Shown here one piece after another: positions 34,707 through 41,686 of a stretch of DNA of 64,000 nucleotides. Numbering within the stretch: the first letter of the stretch is position 1; the number at the start of each line of letters is the position of its first letter. The notes beneath the pieces are model-generated. The model had not been told where the DNA came from. It was given only the letters and a program-made list of their open reading frames with translations, and ran no database searches. The position numbers and the translations under genes are program-made. Source of the stretch: UBA6059 sp040219045 (lineage in GTDB: Bacteria > Bacteroidota > Bacteroidia > Cytophagales > Cyclobacteriaceae). Location: positions 2,728,001 through 2,792,000 of the forward strand of contig OZ245881.1 of NCBI GenBank assembly GCA_965229505.1, read 5' to 3'.

Positions 34707-36754
34707 TCCTCGAAGGGCAGCTTGATTTCCTCGCCCCAAATGTATTTGCCAAACCATTGCCAGTTGTGCCAGATGGCTGCCAACCGCTCCTTCGGCTTGG
34801 TGATACCGTGACCAAAGCCCTTATAGACGATCAGCTCGGTAGGCACACCTACATCTTGCAGACCCTGGTATAGCTCATAGGCGTTTGGTATAGGTACGCG
34901 CTTATCAAACTCGCCATGCTGGATGAGCGTGGGTGTCGTAGCGTTGTTGATATTGGTCATCGGAGAGGTCTTGGCATAAATCTCAGGGTCACTCCATGGT
35001 GTTGCCTTAAGATACTGCCGTGTAAAAGGATGGATATCGGTATTGACGTAGTAGGTCATCCAGTTACTGATGCCTGCACCATTCGAGATGGCTTTGAAAC
35101 GATTGGTGTTGGTAGTAAGGAAAGCAGAGATATAGCCACCCTGGCTCCAGCCCATGCTGCCCATGCGATCTTCATCGACAAAGCCCTGATCGATGAGATA
35201 ATCTACCCCTGACATCACATCCCAGGCATCACCTACGCCCAGATTTTTCACATTCAGTGACCGAAAAGCTTCTCCATAACCCGCTGAGCCTCGATAGTTA
35301 GGACGTAGGATGACCGCACCTTTGGCCAGCCATTGATTGACGGGATAGACGTAGCTAAGAACTGGCGTAGGTCGATCCACCCCAGTTGGACCACCATGAA
35401 TCACGACCAGGAGTGGATATTTTTTGCTCGGATCAAAGTCAGCCGGCTTATGAAGAACACCTTCTATGGTCGCTCCGTCTTCACTTTTCCATGAGATTAC
35501 TTCTGATGTCCCAAGCGTCCAGTCAGAGATTTGCTCATTGAAGTTCGTTACTTTCTTGAGCACGGGTTTTCCCGTAGGAGAGTGGTAAACCTCATCAATA
35601 TCATCATAGTTCTGACCTCTCAATGCGAGGTACTCCCCATTTCCCGATAGGGAGTAGTTGTAAATATTATCAGGTTTAGCAAGTACGGTAGTTGATGTTT
35701 TTTTCTTCCAGTCGTACTTGTAGAGATGTTGCTTGGTTTTTTGCCTTGCAAGGAAGTAGAGATGATCATTTCGCCACTCCATAGCTCTGATGTCTTCATC
35801 TATACCCAGATCGACAGTGGTTGATTCGCCACCAGCGGCTGGTATGGTTTTCACCACACTGTTGGTGTAGAAGATGGCTGTCATATCACCATTCGATGTG
35901 ATATATGCGATCTGCCGGCCATCGGGTGACCACTCGGGACTTGCATCCGGCCCGGGGCTGCTTACCAGCGAATTGATGGATTGATCAGAGAGTGTTACTA
36001 CCGAAATATCAGCCTGCATAAAATCCGGAATAGCCGTAGAAGGCTGATGGCTGAACGAAATCTTGCTACCATCGGGTGCCCAATCAAAATCGCCGACCGT
36101 ATAGCTGAGATCTGTGGTCAATTGCACCGGTTCCGGTAGGGAAATACAGGTCGCACTGGAGTCGGACTTGTCACAGTGTGTCTGACTGGGTTGTGGGATA
36201 TTCGCCGGATCAAAGGCAATGTAGAACAAATGGTTCTGTACAAGTTCCTGGTCCTCTACTGCATACTTTCCAAAGGCACCCTCCCTGGACTTGGTAAGTT
36301 CTTTGTCCTTGATGGGCTTGGTGAAGGCGATCTTATGGGCATTTGGTGCCCAGGAAAAGCTGCCTATTCCCTCTTCCTCATTGGTCACAGGGAGTGCTTC
36401 ACCACCGCTAATGCGAATGACGTGAATCTGTGATTTGTTGCCGCGATCAGCGGAAAATGCCAGGTACTTGCTATCATGTGACCACTCCGGTCCGGTACTG
36501 CTTCCATCTTTGGTGTAGGTCAGTTGGAAGGGTTCGTCCATCCCGTTGTAAAGCCAAATCTCAGTATCGTAGCGGTTGTTTTCCCAGTCGGTTGAGCGGA
36601 CGTGATACGCTATCATTTTTCCGTTTGGTGAGATGATAGGACTTGAGGGAGCCTCAAGGGAAAGTACCTGCTCAAAGCTTGGGCCGGGTACTTGTGCGAA
36701 ACTGCCGGTTATAAGACAAATCGCTGCGATAGTGGCAAGGGTCTTTATATTCAT
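34700..36754 (-). CDS. Exported S9-family prolyl-oligopeptidase-type peptidase
   Basis: 684 residues from the ATG at 36754, where a signal peptide (about residues 1-21, ending S-F-A-Q) begins; a longer frame start is rejected. N-terminal beta-propeller (WD40-like P-D-G-x-x-I/A-Y/F repeats such as S-P-D-G-R-Q-I-A-Y) to about residue 400, then alpha/beta hydrolase: catalytic Ser in G-W-S-Q-G-G, Asp in F-D-K-R-V-P, His in G-F-G-H-G. Degrades peptides in the periplasm or outside. It is divergent from msrP, 53 nt apart. Confidence 0.95.
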   Translation of the reverse strand: MNIKTLATIAAICLITGSFAQVPGPSFEQVLSLEAPSSPIISPNGKMIAYHVRSTDWENNRYDTEIWLYNGMDEPFQLTYTKDGSSTGPEWSHDSKYLAFSADRGNKSQIHVIRISGGEALPVTNEEEGIGSFSWAPNAHKIAFTKPIKDKELTKSREGAFGKYAVEDQELVQNHLFYIAFDPANIPQPSQTHCDKSDSSATCISLPEPVQLTTDLSYTVGDFDWAPDGSKISFSHQPSTAIPDFMQADISVVTLSDQSINSLVSSPGPDASPEWSPDGRQIAYITSNGDMTAIFYTNSVVKTIPAAGGESTTVDLGIDEDIRAMEWRNDHLYFLARQKTKQHLYKYDWKKKTSTTVLAKPDNIYNYSLSGNGEYLALRGQNYDDIDEVYHSPTGKPVLKKVTNFNEQISDWTLGTSEVISWKSEDGATIEGVLHKPADFDPSKKYPLLVVIHGGPTGVDRPTPVLSYVYPVNQWLAKGAVILRPNYRGSAGYGEAFRSLNVKNLGVGDAWDVMSGVDYLIDQGFVDEDRMGSMGWSQGGYISAFLTTNTNRFKAISNGAGISNWMTYYVNTDIHPFTRQYLKATPWSDPEIYAKTSPMTNINNATTPTLIQHGEFDKRVPIPNAYELYQGLQDVGVPTELIVYKGFGHGITKPKERLAAIWHNWQWFGKYIWGEEIKLPFEEQ

Positions 36755-36807
36755 GGGATCATTGGTTATCTTCATTGATCCACTCAAAATGCTAAAAATA
36801 AACGAAT

Positions 36808-37833
36808 ATGGCTAATATATTTATCCCCAAGGCTTGGCAAATCAGGGGCCTTCGGCCTACTGAAGAATCGGACTATTACAATCGCCGGGAGATTCTCAAG
36901 CGACTTGGGATAGCCACCGGAGGATTGCTGGCGGCAGCTCCCCTGATCAATGCCTGTAGCCCTGCTGCAGAGAAAAAGGCAGTGGAGGAGGCGACTGCTG
37001 AACCTATCGCCTCTAAGGGGGGCGACTTTTCCTTCGAGGGCATTAACCAATATTTCCCAGCCATTCGCAACGAGAAATATACTATTGATCGTCCTCTTAC
37101 CGACGAGGAGATTGCTACTACCCACAATAATTTCTACGAGTTTATCACGCCTGGTGATCCTGATATTTACAATGTGCATGAGCATGTGGATCAGTTTGAT
37201 ACGAGCGAGTGGGAGATAGAAGTGACCGGCTTAGCAGCCAAAACGGGGAAGTTCGATTTGGCTGACTGGATCAAGCGATTTGGTCAGGAGGAGCGGGTGT
37301 ATCGATTCCGTTGTGTGGAGCGGTGGTCGATGGCTGTGCCCTGGACCGGGTTCCCACTAGCGCAATTGGTTAAGTACCTCGAGCCGGGCAATGACGCTAA
37401 ATTCATCCGGTTCTACTCCGCAAGTCGTCCTGAGCAGATGCCTGGCGTCAAGAACCAGGATTGGTATCCATGGCCATACACAGAGGGATTGCGAATGGAT
37501 GAAGCGATGAACGAGTTGGTGATGTGTGTGACCGGCATTTATGGTAAAGTCCTACCAAAACAGCACGGTGCTCCAATGCGCATCATTACTCCCTGGAAGT
37601 ATGGCTATAAGAATCCCAAATCTATTGTCAAGATTGAGTTCACCGATGAGCAGCCCGACACGTTCTGGAATACCATCCGACCTGATGAGTACCCCTTTTT
37701 GAGTAATGTCGATCCCGAGGTGCCTCATCCACGCTGGTCTCAGGCTGTCGAAAAGATGATCCCTGACGGGGAGGAGCGACCTACGCTGAAGTACAATGGA
37801 TATGGGGAGTTGGTTGGGGCGTTGTATAGCTAA
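36808..37833 (+). CDS. msrP: Periplasmic methionine-sulfoxide reductase, Mo subunit
   Basis: 341 residues. Twin-arginine signal Y-N-R-R-E-I-L-K-R-L-G near 25-35 followed by a hydrophobic segment ending L-I-N-A-C, possibly also a lipobox. Molybdopterin cysteine in F-R-C-V-E-R-W near residue 170. Repairs oxidised methionine in periplasmic proteins. The haem membrane partner msrQ is not adjacent; the next gene is an unrelated lipoprotein. The partner may be elsewhere or replaced. Confidence 0.93.
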   Translation: MANIFIPKAWQIRGLRPTEESDYYNRREILKRLGIATGGLLAAAPLINACSPAAEKKAVEEATAEPIASKGGDFSFEGINQYFPAIRNEKYTIDRPLTDEEIATTHNNFYEFITPGDPDIYNVHEHVDQFDTSEWEIEVTGLAAKTGKFDLADWIKRFGQEERVYRFRCVERWSMAVPWTGFPLAQLVKYLEPGNDAKFIRFYSASRPEQMPGVKNQDWYPWPYTEGLRMDEAMNELVMCVTGIYGKVLPKQHGAPMRIITPWKYGYKNPKSIVKIEFTDEQPDTFWNTIRPDEYPFLSNVDPEVPHPRWSQAVEKMIPDGEERPTLKYNGYGELVGALYS

Positions 37834-37879
37834 CGTTAATTAGTAGCTGGACCTCCAATGGGCTTTATTGATTAAAAAT

Positions 37880-37887
37880 TATATTTG
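37880..37887 (+). promoter_or_regulatory. -7 promoter element for the small lipoprotein gene
   Basis: TATATTTG, an exact TAnnTTTG, 13 nt before the ATG at 37901. No clear -33 is seen. Confidence 0.45.
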
Positions 37888-37900
37888 GCAAAAAATAAAA

Positions 37901-38236
37901 ATGAGAAAGATTTTAAAGGCCGTTGTTCATTCTACACTTATTCTGACGATGGGTGTTTATCTAAGTGGATGTTATGCTAGTCAGCATGTTGTAGGTACCG
38001 GAGGTACATACGCAGGAAATGAGATTGAAAAATACGATGTAAAGAAAAAACATTGGTATTTGTTCTGGGGCGCTATGCCATTGGATGATGTGAGCGCACA
38101 CATGCTCGCTGGCGATGCTCAGAATTACACTTCGAGGGAGACCTCTAGCTTTGGAGATATGTGTTTAAGTGCATTAACCTGGGGTATTGCAGCACCTCGT
38201 ACCATTCGCATTTCAAAGAGCGCAGCAGAAAAGTAA
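37901..38236 (+). CDS. Small lipoprotein, Bor-like
   Basis: 111 residues from the ATG at 37901 (an upstream TTG is weak). Signal peptide with lipobox L-S-G-C near 21-24. The body has K-K-K-H-W-Y-L-F-W-G-A near residue 48, reminiscent of the Bor/Iss lipoprotein family, and a hydrophobic A-L-T-W-G-I-A-A-P-R-T-I end. The Bor match is by eye only. Outer-membrane location is likely; function unknown. It has its own promoter and a strong terminator 27 nt downstream. Confidence 0.7.
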   Translation: MRKILKAVVHSTLILTMGVYLSGCYASQHVVGTGGTYAGNEIEKYDVKKKHWYLFWGAMPLDDVSAHMLAGDAQNYTSRETSSFGDMCLSALTWGIAAPRTIRISKSAAEK

Positions 38237-38262
38237 GAGCAACTTTTTTATGTGGTAAAGGT

Positions 38263-38300
38263 AAAGGCCTCAGTTATTCTTTAATTGAGGCCTTTGTTTT
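38263..38300 (+). terminator. Intrinsic terminator after the small lipoprotein gene
   Basis: AAAGGCCTCA and TGAGGCCTTT (10-bp perfect arms) around a short AT-rich loop, followed by GTTTTTT. Confidence 0.92.
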
Positions 38301-38412
38301 TTGACTCCAAAAGTGAATCAAGGAATGGCATTTTTTCTAGATATAATGCACAGAGTCTGGAATTCAATATTGATTTTTCAATTGATTCGTGCATTTAGGT
38401 TTTACGCATGAT

Positions 38413-38607
38413 CTAGTTATTCAAACTTGTTTTGGTCAATAGTTCAATAAAGGCTGATACGCTAATCACTTCAGTCTCATTTGAGATAGGATACTGATCT
38501 TTTCCCGAGTATATCACAAATTTCCGATGGGCACCTATATCATCAGCAGCATGATGATAACATGCGATTTCAGCGATCGGAAAGTATGCAAATTGAAACT
38601 GCGGTTT
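38413..38607 (-). pseudogene. 3' remnant of an ATPase-like gene
   Basis: A 64-residue open frame without a start codon, closed upstream by a TGA (38608-38610). It contains A-C-Y-H-H-A-A-D-D-I-G and R-K-F-V-I-Y-S-G-K-D, a pattern like the C-terminal end of AAA+/DUF4143-type ATPases common in Bacteroidota. The rest of the gene is gone; the VLRF1-like gene sits directly upstream. Between 38301 and 38412 nothing is recognisable. The identification is by eye only. Confidence 0.4.
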
Positions 38608-38624
38608 TCAATTTGCATACTTTT
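38581..38624 (-). terminator. Perfect 18-bp hairpin after the VLRF1-like gene
   Basis: AAAGTATGCAAATTGAAA (38581-38598) and its complement (38606-38623) around CTGCGGT. It begins at the stop codon of the minus-strand gene. The T-run after it is short (TTTCC), so it may act as a terminator or as an mRNA 3' end. Confidence 0.75.
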
Positions 38625-39282
38625 AGAGATCATCCGACGGAACAAGGCGATTAAATTCTTCTGGGTTTTCCCCTTTGATTTCCAGCAATCCTCCCTGTAG
38701 CGACCTGTTGATCTTCATTAGCTCTTCCAACTTTGGTGTGTTTACGTGGAAAGGGACTTTATACAACCGCTCGTCTTTCTTGTCGAAAGGGCAGGTGAGC
38801 TTACTTTGAAAAAGATAGGGCCATATGGTCTTGGGGCAGCTTATGGCTATACGATCTACGTCATATTCCGATAGATAGCTTGTTGATCGTTCATTGATAT
38901 TCTCAAAAAAGTCGATCGCATTACCCAGCCGCACACGAGACCCTGCTTTTGATTTACCCTTGGTCTTGAGATACTTGAGCTGGCTCATGCCCTGCTTCTT
39001 CCTGACCAGATAGGACTTAAGAACTTTGTGACTCACGTTTTCTCCTCCCTCGAAGTAGCCGATGGCTGCATGCCCGGTTTGTATGAGCAGGAGCAGGTAG
39101 TTCAATGGGCGGTCTTCCTGATAATGAATGGATACTGGCAAGCGCAATTGCGCTATTTCTTGTTCCTGGTGCACAAGCCGCAAGGAGTGCTTTTCATGCA
39201 GATACAGCATTTCAATTTCCGGATGGGATTTCAGCTTCTGAAGTAAAGTCTCGACTTGATGTTTGGAAAAATGCTGTTGCAT
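38623..39282 (-). CDS. VLRF1-domain (Vms1/ANKZF1-like) release-factor candidate
   Basis: 219 residues from the ATG at 39282; a longer frame start at 39318 lies in the rny terminator. The central motif K-K-Q-G-M-S-Q-L-K-Y followed by K-S-K-A-G-S-R-V-R-L matches the pattern of VLRF1 peptidyl-tRNA hydrolases (Gly/Gln-rich loop then S-A-G-x-x-x-R). In eukaryotes Vms1 releases nascent chains from stalled ribosomes; bacterial members are predicted for the same. No signal or membrane segment. The assignment is by motif and was not searched. Confidence 0.55.
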   Translation of the reverse strand: MQQHFSKHQVETLLQKLKSHPEIEMLYLHEKHSLRLVHQEQEIAQLRLPVSIHYQEDRPLNYLLLLIQTGHAAIGYFEGGENVSHKVLKSYLVRKKQGMSQLKYLKTKGKSKAGSRVRLGNAIDFFENINERSTSYLSEYDVDRIAISCPKTIWPYLFQSKLTCPFDKKDERLYKVPFHVNTPKLEELMKINRSLQGGLLEIKGENPEEFNRLVPSDDL

Positions 39283-39292
39283 AAACACAAAA

Positions 39293-39315
39293 TCCCGACA
39301 GGGTAACCATCGGGA
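39293..39315 (-). terminator. Hairpin with T-run between rny and the VLRF1-like gene
   Basis: On the minus strand TCCCGA, an 11-nt loop, TCGGGA, then TTTTGTGTTT. It probably ends rny transcription and lies 10 nt before the next start codon; it could also attenuate that gene. Confidence 0.65.
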
Positions 39316-39334
39316 CATTTAGAGCATAATTAAC

Positions 39335-39416
39335 GCTATCAAGATAAGTACCTTTTATCCCTCTCATTGAGAGGGTGAAGGGAGAGGTTTGTATACAAGC
39401 CACTTATCTTGATAGC
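39335..39416. repeat. 82-nt palindromic element between rny and the VLRF1-like gene
   Basis: Perfect 15-bp outer arms (GCTATCAAGATAAGT at 39335-39349; complement at 39402-39416) enclose a second hairpin, CCCTCTC-ATT-GAGAGGG (39359-39375), and a further GGGAGAGG that could pair instead. The inner CCCTCTC/GAGAGGGTGAAGG part resembles dispersed intergenic repeats of many Bacteroidota. It looks like a REP- or MITE-like element; no target duplication is obvious. Confidence 0.6.
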
Positions 39417-39436
39417 AGAAAAGAATAATATAAATC

Positions 39437-41002
39437 CTATTTAGCGAATGCTACCGAGCGGGTCTCCCGTATCACCGTCACCTTGATCTGACCGGGGTAC
39501 TGCATGTCCTTCTCGATCTTTTGCGAGATGTGAAAGGAGAGGTCCTCTGACTGCTTGTCGGTCACATGATCTGCATCGACCAATACTCTTAGCTCACGAC
39601 CTGCCTGTATGGCGTAGCATTTGTTCACACCGTCAAACTCAAGTGCTAGTGCCTCAAGGTCCTTCAATCTCTTGATATAAGACTCCATGATCTCACGTCG
39701 AGCACCAGGACGTGACCCTGAGATAGCGTCACACGCCTGAATGATAGGAGAGATCATAGAAGTCATCTCGACCTCATCGTGGTGAGCACCAATAGCGTTG
39801 CAGACCTCTGCATTTTCCTTGTACTTTTTGGCAAGCTCCATGCCGACTATAGCATGTGGCAACTCTGGCTCGTCAGGTGATACTTTGCCGATATCATGCA
39901 GCAGTCCTGCTCTCTTGGCCAGCTTAGCATTGAGGCCCAGTTCTGAAGCGAGGGTAGCGCATAAGTTGGCGACTTCTCTTGAGTGCTGGAGTAAGTTTTG
40001 TCCATAGGATGATCTGAACCTCATCCTACCCACCATCTTGATCAACTCAGGATGCAGTCCGTGAATGCCCAAATCAATGACCGTTCGTTCTCCAATTTCT
40101 ACGATCTCTTCATCAATGTTCTTGGTGGTTTTACCTACAATCTCTTCGATCCTCGCCGGATGGATTCTGCCATCCTGAACCAACCGGTGAAGTGAGAGTC
40201 TGGCGATCTCCCTCCGTACCGGATCAAATCCCGAAATGATGATGGCTTCAGGAGTGTCGTCGACGATAATTTCAACACCTGTGGCAGCCTCCAAAGCTCT
40301 TATGTTTCGACCTTCTCTACCAATGATCTTTCCTTTGATATCATCACTTTCAATATTGAAGATAGATACACAGTTTTCGATGGCATGCTCAGTGGCCGTT
40401 CTCTGGATAGTCTGGAGAACTATTTTTTTAGCTTCTTTGGCAGAGGTCAATTTAGCCTCTTCTATGATCTCCTTGATATGTGATGAGGCATGGGTTCTGG
40501 CTTCATCCTTTAGCGTCTCCATCAACTGATCTCTAGCTTCATCAGCGGTGAGGTTGGCAACCTTCTCTAGTATAGCCACCTGTTGTTCTTTGATGCGCTC
40601 CATATCCTCTTTTCGCTTTTTGAGGATGTCCATTTGGGCAGATACGTTCTCCTTCATCGATTCCAGTTCTGCTTCAGCTCTTTTGTTTTGTGAGATTTGT
40701 TTGTTGAGCTGCTCATCTCGCTTTTTGAGCTTTTGCTCATTGGAGATGATCTGGTTTCGCTTACGATTGGATTCTTCTTCGAACTCGGACTTTAGTTTTA
40801 AGAACTTCTCCTTTGCTTCGAGTATTCTATCTTTTTTGATGTTTTCGGCAGTTAACTCCGCCTCTTTGATGATTAGTGCGGCCTTTTCCTCTGCTTCCTT
40901 TTTCTTCTTATCAGAGGATCGTTTGAGTAAGAAGCGGCTTATCAAAAAGCCAATTACACCGCCAAGCACGAGCATGGCAATGATATATATGATGTTATCC
41001 AT
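39437..41002 (-). CDS. rny: Ribonuclease Y
   Basis: 521 residues, standard length. N-terminal membrane anchor (about 4-22), long Lys/Glu-rich coiled coil (about 25-180), KH domain with G-R-E-G-R-N near 229, then HD domain with H-S-R-E-V and L-L-H-D-I-G-K near 342-373. Membrane-bound endoribonuclease starting mRNA decay. Fourth gene of the minus-strand pheT / coiled-coil / zapA / rny cluster, with 83 nt after zapA. Confidence 0.98.
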   Translation of the reverse strand: MDNIIYIIAMLVLGGVIGFLISRFLLKRSSDKKKKEAEEKAALIIKEAELTAENIKKDRILEAKEKFLKLKSEFEEESNRKRNQIISNEQKLKKRDEQLNKQISQNKRAEAELESMKENVSAQMDILKKRKEDMERIKEQQVAILEKVANLTADEARDQLMETLKDEARTHASSHIKEIIEEAKLTSAKEAKKIVLQTIQRTATEHAIENCVSIFNIESDDIKGKIIGREGRNIRALEAATGVEIIVDDTPEAIIISGFDPVRREIARLSLHRLVQDGRIHPARIEEIVGKTTKNIDEEIVEIGERTVIDLGIHGLHPELIKMVGRMRFRSSYGQNLLQHSREVANLCATLASELGLNAKLAKRAGLLHDIGKVSPDEPELPHAIVGMELAKKYKENAEVCNAIGAHHDEVEMTSMISPIIQACDAISGSRPGARREIMESYIKRLKDLEALALEFDGVNKCYAIQAGRELRVLVDADHVTDKQSEDLSFHISQKIEKDMQYPGQIKVTVIRETRSVAFAK

Positions 41003-41085
41003 ATTGCTACTAATTAATGGGTTAATACTTGATGGTAGTCAACCCACGCACAGATAACTCAAGAATAAATGTTGCTATTAAAAAT

Positions 41086-41370
41086 CTAAAGTGATTGAGA
41101 AACGAGTTGGTTAAGCCTCTGGATTTGCTCATGAGCAAGCTCATCAGTCGCGGCAAGCTTATCTTCAGTGCGGTATTTGTCAACAACACTATCAAAAGCT
41201 ACCATTGCTAGTAAATCCTGTTTATCGTCAATACCAAATTGGTCTTGATAAGATTTAATTTGTTCGTTTATTTTCTTGCCCGCCTGGCGGATCATTTCCT
41301 CATCTTCTGCCTTAACCCTCATCGGGTATTCCCTATTCCCAATTCTTATTTTTATTGATAATTCAGCCAT
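41086..41370 (-). CDS. zapA: Cell division protein ZapA
   Basis: 94 residues. Small N-terminal beta domain (I-K-I-R-I-G-N-R-E-Y-P-M-R-V near 5-18) and C-terminal coiled coil: the ZapA layout. It promotes FtsZ bundling at the division site. Downstream of the coiled-coil gene (18 nt) and upstream of rny; this order is common in the phylum. Confidence 0.9.
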   Translation of the reverse strand: MAELSIKIRIGNREYPMRVKAEDEEMIRQAGKKINEQIKSYQDQFGIDDKQDLLAMVAFDSVVDKYRTEDKLAATDELAHEQIQRLNQLVSQSL

Positions 41371-41388
41371 TGAGTCTTGTTCTATAGA

Positions 41389-41685
41389 TTACTGGCTCAA
41401 CTGAGCTATACATTTATCAACTTCTTTTATATAATCATTTATTACTTGCTTTAGCTCTGCAGTGTTATTGTCTTTCACTACCATGCTATCTACAATACTA
41501 CTAATTTTTAGATTATTCTGAAAGCTACCGATTTGCTCGCTTTTGTGCTGTAACTCAGTCCTTAAGTCTTGATTTTGTTGCTTGAGCTGGACTACTTCCT
41601 CCTTTGTTTTCTTGTGTTCACTTATCAGTAAAAGCACTTTTCTCTCGAGTGATGAAAGCTCACCCCTTAGATCGGTATTTGCCAT
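41389..41685 (-). CDS. Small coiled-coil protein, possible division factor
   Basis: 98 residues. Residues 5-60 form a continuous heptad pattern; the C-terminal 35 residues are a separate helix. It has no recognised domain. Its place between pheT (1-nt gap) and zapA (18 nt) and its ZapB-like size suggest a cell-division partner of ZapA, but this is inference from context. Confidence 0.75.
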   Translation of the reverse strand: MANTDLRGELSSLERKVLLLISEHKKTKEEVVQLKQQNQDLRTELQHKSEQIGSFQNNLKISSIVDSMVVKDNNTAELKQVINDYIKEVDKCIAQLSQ

Positions 41686-41686
41686 A

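Noticed and set aside
39283..39318. Upstream ATG of the VLRF1-like gene
   Set aside because: It would translate through the rny terminator hairpin; the residues added are not family-like.
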